19,251 nt of DNA from Pleurocapsa sp. MO_226.B13 (GTDB lineage Bacteria > Cyanobacteriota > Cyanobacteriia > Cyanobacteriales > Xenococcaceae). A model generated the notes under the pieces. That model worked only from the letters and a program-made list of their open reading frames with translations. It made no database searches and was not told the DNA's origin. Positions within the stretch are counted from its first letter, which is position 1. The number at the start of each line of letters is the position of its first letter. This document shows, piece by piece, positions 1 through 6,585 of the stretch. Both the position numbers and the translations under genes were made by a program. Where the stretch lies: positions 1 to 19,251 of the forward strand of contig JASJEI010000156.1 of NCBI GenBank assembly GCA_030064795.1, read 5' to 3'.

Positions 1-456
1 GCAGGTGTACTCGGTGGAGCATTACTCTGTGCAATTCACGGAGCGACAGTAGAAAACACCCTGTTTGACGACGGAGGCGAGGCAAATACCTTCCGCGCTT
101 TCGAGCCGACCCAAGCAGAAGAAACCTATTCTATGGTGACAGCCAACCGTTTCTGGTCGCAGATCTTTGGAATTGCCTTCTCCAACAAACGTTGGTTGCA
201 CTTTTTTATGTTATTCGTACCCGTAACGGGATTATGGATGGCAAGTATCGGCATCATCGGAATTGCGCTGAACTTGCGGGCCTATGACTTCGTCTCTCAA
301 GAGTTGAGAGCAGCAGAAGACCCCGAATTTGAGACTTTCTACACCAAAAACATCCTGCTTAACGAAGGTCTAAGAGCATGGATGGCAACTCAAGACCAAC
401 CACATCAAAACTTTGAATTCCCTGAAGAAGTACTACCTCGCGGTAACGCGCTGTAA
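1..456 (+). CDS. psbD: Photosystem II reaction centre protein D2 (3' part; 5' end outside window)
   Basis: D2 pairs with D1 in the thylakoid photosystem II core and carries the plastoquinone QA site. The reading frame is open from base 1, and 151 residues to the TAA stop are visible. Aligned back from the usual 352-residue length, the first visible residue is about D2 residue 202. The iron ligands His214 and His268 and the QA-stacking Trp253 then all fall in place (visible residues 13, 67 and 52). The C-terminus, ending in [10 protein letters not shown], is the canonical D2 end. In the psbD-psbC operon of cyanobacteria, psbC begins inside the end of psbD. Here no psbC follows and an intrinsic terminator lies about 75 bases downstream. 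This is therefore most likely the monocistronic second copy (psbD2 type), often induced by high light. That copy assignment is inference. The D2 identity is close to certain. Confidence 0.98.
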   Translation, partial: AGVLGGALLCAIHGATVENTLFDDGGEANTFRAFEPTQAEETYSMVTANRFWSQIFGIAFSNKRWLHFFMLFVPVTGLWMASIGIIGIALNLRAYDFVSQELRAAEDPEFETFYTKNILLNEGLRAWMATQDQPHQNFEFPEEVLPRGNAL

Positions 457-532
457 GAAATACTTGTGGAATTTGTCAGGTGTGAAAGTGATTTCATTTT
501 CATTAATTGTCGGAACTAGATAAAGTTCTTGC

Positions 533-563
533 TAGACCCCTCTACTACGGGGGGTCTATTTTT
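533..563 (+). terminator. Rho-independent terminator of psbD
   Basis: TAGACCCC (533-540) pairs perfectly with GGGGTCTA (551-558). The stem can extend inward by a T-G wobble and a C-G pair to leave the 6-base loop TACTAC. A run of five T (559-563) follows. It lies about 75 bases after the psbD stop codon, so the psbD message is expected to end here. Confidence 0.88.
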
Positions 564-570
564 ATAGATC

Positions 571-597
571 GTGACATTAAGCAAAATAGACTATGAT
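571..597 (+). promoter_or_regulatory. Possible sigma-70 promoter upstream of the NAD kinase gene
   Basis: GTGACA (571-576) and TATGAT (592-597) each match the -35 and -10 consensus at five of six positions, but the 15-base spacer is short. The predicted transcription start, around 604, coincides with the first base of a nested stem-loop. The promoter sits directly after the psbD terminator, where one for the next unit is needed. Confidence 0.35.
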
Positions 598-603
598 TTT
601 TGA

Positions 604-711
604 CTGCTCCACGATAGGCTAGTAGAAAGAGTCCAATACTTATTTTTAATTGGCTGATAGCTAATAACTAACCGCGTTTGTGGAGCATAGGGCGATGCAT
701 CGTGGTTTTTT
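604..711 (+). ncRNA. Candidate structured RNA or 5' leader upstream of NAD kinase
   Basis: Three nested stems can form: TGCTCCAC (605-612) with GTGGAGCA (680-687), GCTA (618-621) with TAGC (658-661), and CCAAT (633-637) with ATTGG (649-653). A competing pairing exists between CCACGAT (609-615) and ATCGTGG (699-705), which is followed directly by six T (706-711), as in a terminator. The two outer pairings share bases 609-612 and exclude each other, as in an attenuator. I do not recognise a known RNA family here. It could be a small RNA ending near 711, an attenuating leader of the gene at 753, or chance. Confidence 0.3.
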
Positions 712-752
712 AAAAACAACAATTCAGATTAGTACAGGATAGAAAGTTAGTT

Positions 753-1676
753 GTGCCAAAGCCAAAAGCCGGCATTGTTTATAACGACATAAAGCCAATA
801 GCTTGCAAAGTTGCATTAGAAATAAAAGAAAAACTTGCTGCATCAGGTTGGGATGTACGTATGGCAACAGGAGTAGGAGGAATACTAGAGTATTCGACTC
901 CTGGTAGTCCTGTTTGTCATACTACAATTGAGCAATTGACTCCTCCTAATTTCGATCCAGAGATTAGGTTTGCAGTAGTTTTGGGTGGTGACGGTACGGT
1001 TTTATCAGCTTTTAGACAACTTGCCCCTTGTGGAATACCTTTGTTAACAATTAATACAGGTCACATGGGTTTTTTGACCGAAAGCTATCTTACTCATTTA
1101 AATGAAGATATAGATCGACTTTTGGCTCAGGAGTATGAAATAGAAGAACGTTCCATGCTGGCGGTCAGGGTATTTCGCAATGATGCTTTGTTATGGGAAG
1201 CACTCAGCCTCAACGAAATGGTTTTACATCGAGAGCCTCTAACCAGTATGTGCCATTTTGAAGTGCAAATTGGCGAACACGCCCCTGTAGATTTAGCAGC
1301 AGATGGAATTATCATCTCTACTCCTACTGGCTCAACAGCTTATTCCTTGAGTGCGGGAGGGCCAGTAGTGACACCAGAAGTTCCCGTCTTGCAGCTTGCA
1401 CCGATCTGTCCCCATTCTCTTGCCTCTCGTGCTTTAGTATTTAGCGATCGCGAACCAGTTAAAGTCTTTCCTGCCACTCCCAATCGCATGGTGATGGTAG
1501 TTGATGGTAATGGAGGATGCTATATCTTACCTGAAGATCGGATTCAGGTCGAAAAATCTCAATACTCGGCTCGCTTTATTCGCTTGCGATCGCCAGAATT
1601 TTTCCGTATTTTAAGAGAAAAGTTGGGTTGGGGATTACCCCATATCGCCAAGCCGACATCAGTAGAATTACCATAA
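753..1676 (+). CDS. nadK: NAD kinase (ATP-dependent, NADP-forming)
   Basis: This enzyme phosphorylates NAD to NADP in the cytosol, supplying the final acceptor of photosynthetic electron flow. The 307-residue length fits the cyanobacterial family. The GGDGT motif at residues 78-82 holds the catalytic Asp80. The NE pair at 154-155 and [15 protein letters not shown] at 190-204 are the other two hallmark motifs, and a conserved DG lies at 251-252. The start is GTG; it gives the family N-terminus ([12 protein letters not shown]), and an AGGAT lies about 12 bases upstream. Cyanobacteria commonly carry two NAD kinase paralogues, and the sequence alone does not tell me which one this is. The next gene starts 79 bases downstream in the same direction, so the two may be cotranscribed. 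Confidence 0.96.
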   Translation: MPKPKAGIVYNDIKPIACKVALEIKEKLAASGWDVRMATGVGGILEYSTPGSPVCHTTIEQLTPPNFDPEIRFAVVLGGDGTVLSAFRQLAPCGIPLLTINTGHMGFLTESYLTHLNEDIDRLLAQEYEIEERSMLAVRVFRNDALLWEALSLNEMVLHREPLTSMCHFEVQIGEHAPVDLAADGIIISTPTGSTAYSLSAGGPVVTPEVPVLQLAPICPHSLASRALVFSDREPVKVFPATPNRMVMVVDGNGGCYILPEDRIQVEKSQYSARFIRLRSPEFFRILREKLGWGLPHIAKPTSVELP

Positions 1677-1716
1677 ATCGTGAAGTCGCTAAGGACTTAT
1701 CCCCCATAATCACAAA

Positions 1717-1732
1717 GGCGAAGCGAATCGCC
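1717..1732 (+). repeat. Short palindrome between NAD kinase and the regulator gene
   Basis: GGCGA (1717-1721) and TCGCC (1728-1732) form a 5-bp stem around AGCGAA. No T-run follows, so it does not look like a terminator. It resembles the short GC-rich palindromes scattered through cyanobacterial intergenic DNA. Confidence 0.35.
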
Positions 1733-1755
1733 GTATCTAGTCAGGAGTCAGAATT

Positions 1756-2445
1756 ATGACTGCTAAAGTTACTAGCCTCAATACCTCAATTTTGTTGTTA
1801 ACCGATCCTACTTTTGCTCAGCAAGCTAGTTTAGACTTGCAAACTGCTGGTTATTTCTCCATATTAGACAAAGCTCAGAGAGGTTGGAAAAAACTGAGTC
1901 TTCATCAACCAGCAATGATAATTATAGACCGAGCTTTTACAGGAAAATTGGGGCTAAATTTGTGTCGCCAACTAAGAGATCTCGGAGAGCGAATTCCTAT
2001 TTTGATGCTAGTAGAACAGGAAACCGTAGAAGAGAGAGTTGCTTGTTTAGAAGCGGGAGCAGATGATTATCTGCTTAAACCCTATCAAAGAGAAAAATTG
2101 TTAGAACAAATCAATCTTTATCTTCAATCAGAAGTTAGTATTCCCGAACAATTGAGATTTGGCGAATTAGTCTTAGATTTGAATACTCGCCAGGTTATTA
2201 GAAAAGATAGAGTCATTGATTTGACGATGAAAGAGTTTGAGTTATTAAAATATTTAATGTCCAATCCTCAACAAGTTATGACTAGAGAAGAAATTATCGA
2301 AAATGTTTGGGGATACGACTCTCGTGGAGAATCAAATGTAATTGAAGTATATATTCGCTATTTAAGACTCAAGCTAGAGAGCCATAATAACAAAAGATTA
2401 ATTCAAACTGTTAGAGGGATTGGTTATGTTCTTCGAGAAGCATGA
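1756..2445 (+). CDS. nblR: OmpR/PhoB-family response regulator, NblR-like, with atypical receiver
   Basis: A receiver domain (about residues 10-125) is followed by a winged-helix DNA-binding domain (about 133-228, ending TVRGIGYVLREA). Asp58 aligns with the phosphoacceptor and Lys108 with the conserved lysine. The acidic pocket is incomplete, with Thr16-Asp17 in place of two acids, and the conserved Thr/Ser after beta-4 is Val86. In Synechococcus, NblR is known as an atypical regulator acting without phosphorylation and needed for phycobilisome breakdown under nutrient stress. The receiver core (DRAFTGKLGLNLC, VACLEAGADDYLLKPY) and the C-terminal domain match that subgroup as I remember it, so NblR is my best but not certain assignment. 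AGGAG (1743-1747) lies 8 bases before the ATG. The NAD kinase gene precedes it on the same strand. Confidence 0.9.
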   Translation: MTAKVTSLNTSILLLTDPTFAQQASLDLQTAGYFSILDKAQRGWKKLSLHQPAMIIIDRAFTGKLGLNLCRQLRDLGERIPILMLVEQETVEERVACLEAGADDYLLKPYQREKLLEQINLYLQSEVSIPEQLRFGELVLDLNTRQVIRKDRVIDLTMKEFELLKYLMSNPQQVMTREEIIENVWGYDSRGESNVIEVYIRYLRLKLESHNNKRLIQTVRGIGYVLREA

Positions 2446-2454
2446 AGCATATTA

Positions 2455-2580
2455 ATGAATAATATTTATAAGCTTATTTATAAGCTGAAGCTTCGATCGG
2501 TAGTGTTATATGGAATTACACTGTTGATGATTATTATCTGTAACTGTTATTATCACACAGCAATTCAAATCAATAGTTAA
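2455..2580 (+). CDS. Possible small single-span membrane peptide (41 residues)
   Basis: An ATG 9 bases after the regulator's stop opens a 41-codon frame ending in TAA. The peptide has a basic N-terminus (Lys6, Lys10, Lys12, Arg14) and then a hydrophobic stretch at about residues 16-30 (VVLYGITLLMIIICN). This is a plausible positive-inside, single-pass membrane protein. A 12-base tandem duplication gives an in-frame IYKL repeat at its start. There is no clear ribosome binding site, although translation could be coupled to the upstream gene. I do not recognise it, and chance in AT-rich DNA is a real alternative. Confidence 0.22.
   Translation: MNNIYKLIYKLKLRSVVLYGITLLMIIICNCYYHTAIQINS
2463..2486 (+). 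repeat. Perfect 12-bp tandem duplication
   Basis: TATTTATAAGCT occurs twice in direct succession (2463-2474 and 2475-2486) between the regulator and the DUF192 gene. The unit is a multiple of three and keeps the overlapping 41-codon frame open. Confidence 0.85.
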
Positions 2581-2607
2581 TGGTTAAACGTTAAGCAGTT
2601 TGAAGCA

Positions 2608-3120
2608 ATGAAAATAAAAATTAATTTAAGTATTGTTTTGTTAATTTTGTTATCTAGTTGTACTCCTTTGACTTCTCCTGGGAAAACTATTGTCAATGCT
2701 TCAGAGGAGATTCAGCAAGGTCAGAATTTGCCAATAACTGCTACTGCGGATATTGCTGGAGAAATTTTTCAATTAGAAGTGGCTTTAACACCAGAGCAAC
2801 AAGCAACAGGTTTAATGTTTCGGGAGTCATTAGCAGATAATCGAGGAATGCTCTTTCCCTTTGAGTCTGAGAGACAGGCTAGCTTCTGGATGAAAAATGT
2901 ACCAATCGCTCTGGATATGATTTTTCTCAATGGCGATCGCATTGTTGAGATTGCTGATAAAGTGCCTCCTTGTACGAGCGATCCTTGTCCTGTTTATGGG
3001 CCACAAGCATTAGTCGATCGCGTACTAGAACTCAGAGGAGGAAGAGCCCAAGAGTTAGGTCTCAGCGTAAACGACCGCATTTCTATTCAACCACTAAATT
3101 CTTCGGAAAAATTAAATTAA
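2608..3120 (+). CDS. DUF192 family lipoprotein
   Basis: The 170-residue protein starts with a lipoprotein signal peptide: Lys2/Lys4, a hydrophobic stretch at about residues 7-15, and the lipobox LSSC with the lipidated Cys18. It should therefore be membrane-anchored and face the periplasm or thylakoid lumen. The rest is one DUF192 domain (about residues 53-160). It carries the family's conserved cores GLMFR, GMLFPF and FWMKNVPIALDMIFL, and ends with a short beta segment of the type DRVLEL...GLSVNDRISI. The biochemical role of DUF192 proteins is not established. It follows the regulator on the same strand, with 162 bases between them. No strong ribosome binding site is visible, so the start rests on the fit of the signal peptide. 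Confidence 0.9.
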   Translation: MKIKINLSIVLLILLSSCTPLTSPGKTIVNASEEIQQGQNLPITATADIAGEIFQLEVALTPEQQATGLMFRESLADNRGMLFPFESERQASFWMKNVPIALDMIFLNGDRIVEIADKVPPCTSDPCPVYGPQALVDRVLELRGGRAQELGLSVNDRISIQPLNSSEKLN

Positions 3121-3303
3121 ATCATTCTTATCAGTAAGATTACTCAGTCCGATTAATTCTGATGATTAAAAGCTAGCAATTATTAAGAAATAATTAACTT
3201 TTGTTAGTTTAATACTTGTTTAATAATCTCCTGAAAGTATAGATATTTATATCCCAAGGTAGAGTGAAAGCCAGAAAAAAAATATTATCTTTTTTATACT
3301 TAC

Positions 3304-3358
3304 TAAATTTAGGTAATTTTACGTAATAATATATGTCATTATATAAATCCTAAATTTA
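3304..3358. repeat. AT-rich inverted repeat (10-bp perfect arms)
   Basis: TAAATTTAGG (3304-3313) and CCTAAATTTA (3349-3358) are perfect reverse complements separated by 35 bases. The interior is itself partly self-complementary (ATAAT near 3325 with ATTAT near 3337). In DNA this AT-rich some of it could be chance. Confidence 0.5.
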
Positions 3359-3504
3359 TCGAGCATAATTAAAGCAAAACGCTTACAATAACAAAAATCA
3401 AATTTTAGCCAGTTGTGATTTGAAATATTGGCAAAGTTTTATTTGTCTCCAACAATAGTAAGAATCAATTTTTAACAGCGAACAGTGACCCATGACCAGT
3501 AGAT

Positions 3505-3570
3505 GCGGGTTTATGCCCGAATGGGTGCAAGCCCTTTCTCAGTTATTACTAAAGTACGGGTTTAAGTCCC
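3505..3570. repeat. Cluster of three GGG/CCC mini-hairpins
   Basis: Three similar units follow each other: CGGG-TTTATG-CCCG (3506-3519), GGGT-GCAA-GCCC (3523-3534, with a GNRA-type loop), and CGGGTTTAAGTCCC (3557-3570). They are much more GC-rich than the surrounding DNA. They look like degenerate members of an interspersed palindromic repeat. Confidence 0.4.
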
Positions 3571-3815
3571 TTCTTCTACAGGCAAGTTCTACATGGTCGA
3601 GTTTTCCGTCCTCAGCCTAACTTTAATTTCTGAACAATAAAGCATCTGCAATTTTAACAATTTTTAAATAGTTGATTTTCTCTAAAATTGCTCGGTTACA
3701 GGTAACAGTAGAACTGGTCGCTGATTTAGTTTATTTATAAGCTCGATTGTTACTAATCGATGCCAAACACCAATCTATGACTTGATTAAGAACTTTAGTT
3801 AAGAGGAAAATAGCC

Positions 3816-4025
3816 ATGAAGCCAGCCATATACACTAAATTCATTACCTTTCTAAAAGAAGAACTAGCTCTCTCTAATGATTCGATTGAAATTGTCAACC
3901 GCGCAGTAGAAGAACATCCTGCTCCCATCCCTATGATTCTCTGGCAATACGGATTAGTTACCCTAGAAGAACTCGACCGTATCTATGATTGGCTTCATAG
4001 CAAGACCAAATTAGATCTTAATTAG
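3816..4025 (+). CDS. Small DUF2949-type conserved cyanobacterial protein
   Basis: The product is a 69-residue soluble, helix-rich protein of unknown function. It has the layout I associate with the cyanobacterial DUF2949 family: an N-terminal helix (TKFITFLKEELALSNDSIEI), then the conserved block PMILWQYGLVTLEELDRIYDWL at residues 38-59. AAGAGGA (3801-3807) lies 8 bases upstream of the ATG, which supports both expression and this start. It ends 17 bases before the convergent cinA stop. No catalytic or metal-binding residues stand out. The family name comes from recalled motif similarity and could be confirmed by a Pfam search. Confidence 0.8.
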   Translation: MKPAIYTKFITFLKEELALSNDSIEIVNRAVEEHPAPIPMILWQYGLVTLEELDRIYDWLHSKTKLDLN

Positions 4026-4042
4026 ATTTTAGCTAGAGATGA

Positions 4043-5308
4043 TTAGAGGATCGCTCTTTGCTGTTGGATTAACTTTCGTCGCAATAGATCTAGAGCCGAA
4101 CAAGAACTTAGATGACGTACTAGCTCTCGTCCTCTTCGCTTGCCAAAATTAAATTCTTGGCTGATAGTTTTGTTTTCTGGGGTAGCCAGTCCAATATAAA
4201 CTAAACCCACAGGTTTATTAGCTGTCTCTCCCCCAGGGCCAGCTATACCCGTGATACTAATACCCCAGTCAGTTTGCAAACGCTGTTTAACGCCCAAAGC
4301 CATTTGCTCTGCAACTGTAGCACTCACTGCCCCATACTCTTCTAAGTCGTGGGCATTTACATTTAATAAATCTTGTTTGACTTGGTTGGCATAAGCAATT
4401 ATGCCTCCCAAAAAATAGCTCGAACTACCAGGAATTTCAGTTAACATTGCTCCCAAACCGCCTCCCGTACAGGATTCAGCAACACTCAAGCTTTGCCGAA
4501 CATCACCTAATAGTTTCCCCACTACAGAAGCTAAAGTATCTTCGTTACTGCCGAAATAATCCAGTCCAGCAATATTTCTAATTTCTGTTGCGACTGGTTT
4601 AATCAAAGCAGATGCCTCTGCTTGAGAAGCAGCCTGGGCTGCAACTCGAAGACGCACTTCCCCTTTTCCTGCATAGGGAGCAACGGTAGGATTAACAGAA
4701 TCGAATAGATGGACTACTTTTTCTGCTAAAGCCGACTCGCCAATGCCCCGAAAACGCATCATTTCGCTATAAATAGTATTTTTTCCCCAACCTTGACTTT
4801 TCAAAAAAGGAACGGCAGTCTCTTGCCACATACGATGCATTTCTGAAGGAACACCAGGGAAAGTCAGAATCGTAATTCCCTCCTGGGGCTGCCAAATAAT
4901 ACCTGGAGCTGTTCCTGAAGGATTTGGTAAAGTCTTTGCTCCTCTGGGAACGAGAGCCTGTTTGCGGTTACTAGGGGTCATTTCTCGACCCACAGAAGCA
5001 AATTTGTTACTAATATCTTTAACAATCTCAGGGTCTTCTTGTAAAGGAGTGTTAAAGAAACTAGCAATTGTTTCTGTGGTCAGATCGTCTGGAGTCGGCC
5101 CCAGACCGCCAGTAAAAATCAAAATTGAAGAGCGACTAACGGCAGTATCTAACACTCGATGAATCCGCGATACATTATCTCCAACTACAGTTTGGTAATA
5201 ATGAGGAATACCTAAAATAGCTAACTCTTGAGCCAAATACTGGCAGTTAGTATTTAAAATATCTCCCAAGAGCAATTCTGTACCAATACAAATAACTTCC
5301 GCGCTCAT
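4043..5308 (-). CDS. cinA: CinA-like protein (MoaB/MogA-type domain plus NMN amidohydrolase domain)
   Basis: The 421-residue protein has the two classic CinA parts. The N-terminal molybdopterin-binding-like domain (residues 1-170) carries GTELLLGD and FTGGLGPTPDD (65-75). The C-terminal CinA domain (about 260-415) carries AESCTGG (277-283) and GIAGPGG (354-360). In bacteria the C-terminal domain deamidates nicotinamide mononucleotide in pyridine nucleotide salvage, and the N-terminal domain has been linked to ADP-ribose pyrophosphatase activity. In some species the gene is competence-associated, but nothing here shows that. It is the last gene of a minus-strand group after glyA and the WecA-like gene, with 116 bases separating it from the latter. 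The ATG start gives the standard MSAEVICIGTELL terminus. Confidence 0.96.
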   Translation of the reverse strand: MSAEVICIGTELLLGDILNTNCQYLAQELAILGIPHYYQTVVGDNVSRIHRVLDTAVSRSSILIFTGGLGPTPDDLTTETIASFFNTPLQEDPEIVKDISNKFASVGREMTPSNRKQALVPRGAKTLPNPSGTAPGIIWQPQEGITILTFPGVPSEMHRMWQETAVPFLKSQGWGKNTIYSEMMRFRGIGESALAEKVVHLFDSVNPTVAPYAGKGEVRLRVAAQAASQAEASALIKPVATEIRNIAGLDYFGSNEDTLASVVGKLLGDVRQSLSVAESCTGGGLGAMLTEIPGSSSYFLGGIIAYANQVKQDLLNVNAHDLEEYGAVSATVAEQMALGVKQRLQTDWGISITGIAGPGGETANKPVGLVYIGLATPENKTISQEFNFGKRRGRELVRHLSSCSALDLLRRKLIQQQRAIL

Positions 5309-5424
5309 TGATTTCTAATGATTAAATATACAAATCAGATCTAAGTCTGTCTTATCCCCCACATCTTACCCAAAGTCAGATACCAAACCTCAGCAGTACT
5401 ATGCTTAAAAAAAAGCAGATTTAA

Positions 5425-6486
5425 TTACCTATTACTACTTCGAGTATTTCGCCAGACTTGCCAAACCTGCCAGACTTGCCAAGAAAGCAACATTGTCGCA
5501 CCGATGGCATATCCCCAACCACTAGGAATATTAGAAAAACCAAGAGCTAAACTACCTACCCAAAAAGTTAGACTATAAATAAATAAAACTGTCTGACGCT
5601 GAGAAATACCAGATTTGAGCAACCAGTGGTGTAAATGGCTTTTGTCGGCAATGAATGGTGATTTTCCTTTACAAATGCGAGAGAAAATAACTGCCGACAT
5701 ATCAAGAATCGGTACTGCCAAAATTAAATACGGTAAAACCACAGCAGTAATCGCAGTAGTCTTTACCAAACCAATAATTCCTACTGCTGCCAGGGTAAAG
5801 CCCATAAAATATGCCCCTCCATCCCCCATAAAAATTTGAGCGGGATTAAAGTTATAGCGTAAAAAACCCAAAGCTCCTCCTGCCAAAGCAGCAGCAATCA
5901 AAGCAGCAGCAGGTTGATCCATAAATAAAGTCACAACTAGCATGACAAATGCTGCAATGCCCGAAACTCCAGCAGCTAGACCGTCTACCCCATCGATCCA
6001 ATTTATAGCGTTAGCCATGCCTACCAACCAGACAACAGTAACAGGCAAACTCAGCCAATAAATTTTGATTAGAGAATAAATCGGGAAAGAGACAAAATCT
6101 ATTCTCACCCCCAGATACCAACAGCCAGTTGCAACAGCAATCTGCATTAACAGCCGTGAAATGGGAGTGAGATTAAATAAGTCATCGGCAAAACCAATAC
6201 CAAAGAAAAGAATACTACCAATAATAACTACCCAAATTTCTTTGACTTTATGAGGGGCAAGAGCCGAAAATCCACCCAGCAGCCAAACAGTCACTAAAGC
6301 AGCAATTGTTCCTGCAAAAATTGAAACCCCGCCTACACGGACAACGGGGTTTTTGTGAATTTTCCTGGCATTCGGTCGATCGACTATACCCAATTTCAAA
6401 CCTAGGGTTTTGACATCAGGTATAGTCCATAACACGACAGTCACAGAGACTAAAAAAGCAATCAGATGATACAGTTCTACAGGCAT
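5425..6486 (-). CDS. wecA: Polyprenyl-phosphate GlcNAc-1-phosphate transferase, WecA/MraY family
   Basis: This is a 353-residue membrane enzyme with about ten or eleven hydrophobic spans. It moves a sugar-1-phosphate from a UDP-sugar to undecaprenyl phosphate, the first lipid-linked step of envelope polysaccharide synthesis. Family signatures are DRPNARKIHKNP (36-47), the DD pair 101-102, NAINWIDGVDG (159-169), MGDGG (220-224) and the basic loop HLHH (284-287). The last motif favours the WecA/TagO branch over MraY, and the exact substrate is inferred. The C-terminus ends with a short tandem WQV repeat (residues 336-345), encoded by 9-base repeats and probably of no catalytic importance. It lies between glyA and cinA on the same strand. 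The symbol denotes the family, not proven O-antigen function. Confidence 0.92.
   Translation of the reverse strand: MPVELYHLIAFLVSVTVVLWTIPDVKTLGLKLGIVDRPNARKIHKNPVVRVGGVSIFAGTIAALVTVWLLGGFSALAPHKVKEIWVVIIGSILFFGIGFADDLFNLTPISRLLMQIAVATGCWYLGVRIDFVSFPIYSLIKIYWLSLPVTVVWLVGMANAINWIDGVDGLAAGVSGIAAFVMLVVTLFMDQPAAALIAAALAGGALGFLRYNFNPAQIFMGDGGAYFMGFTLAAVGIIGLVKTTAITAVVLPYLILAVPILDMSAVIFSRICKGKSPFIADKSHLHHWLLKSGISQRQTVLFIYSLTFWVGSLALGFSNIPSGWGYAIGATMLLSWQVWQVWQVWRNTRSSNR
5452..5478 (-). repeat. 9-bp tandem repeat at the 3' end of the WecA-like gene
   Basis: Three units read on the plus strand CCAGACTTG (5452-5460), CCAAACCTG (5461-5469) and CCAGACTTG (5470-5478). On the coding strand they encode repeated Trp-Gln-Val just before the stop. 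The outer copies are identical and the middle one differs at two positions. Confidence 0.85.
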
Positions 6487-6524
6487 CTGAGTTCAGGCGT
6501 TCTCGAACGGCTAGTAGGAATATG

Positions 6525-6552
6525 AAAAATGTTAGCGGTGTAGCAACACCAC
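6525..6552 (-). terminator. Probable intrinsic terminator after glyA
   Basis: Read on the minus strand, GGTGT pairs with ACACC around a TGCT loop (plus 6537-6550). One wobble and one GC pair extend the stem to 6535 and 6552. A run of five T follows (plus 6525-6529). It lies about 33 bases beyond the glyA stop. It may only attenuate readthrough into the WecA-like gene, which starts 39 bases further on. Confidence 0.45.
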
Positions 6553-6585
6553 AGCCATAAATTATAACTAGATGTTGCTATTTGT

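Larger units (their letters stand above)
3121..3815. other. Long AT-rich intergenic region without a convincing gene
   Basis: These 695 bases hold no frame on either strand that looks like a protein. A minus-strand frame over 3731-3928 is the antisense of the next gene. Visible structures are a 10-bp inverted repeat (3304-3358), a GC-rich cluster of three small hairpins (3505-3570), and a GTTAC/GTAAC dyad (3695-3706). The promoter of the DUF2949 gene should lie near the right end, but no consensus hexamers stand out. Confidence 0.7.

Noticed and set aside
604..711. Known cyanobacterial RNAs (6S RNA, Yfr1, Yfr2 family) for the structured region
   Set aside because: It is too short for 6S RNA, and neither the Yfr1 unpaired core nor the Yfr2 loop motif is present.
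3731..3928. 65-residue minus-strand frame opposite the DUF2949 gene
   Set aside because: It is the antisense shadow of a gene with a good ribosome binding site and conserved sequence.
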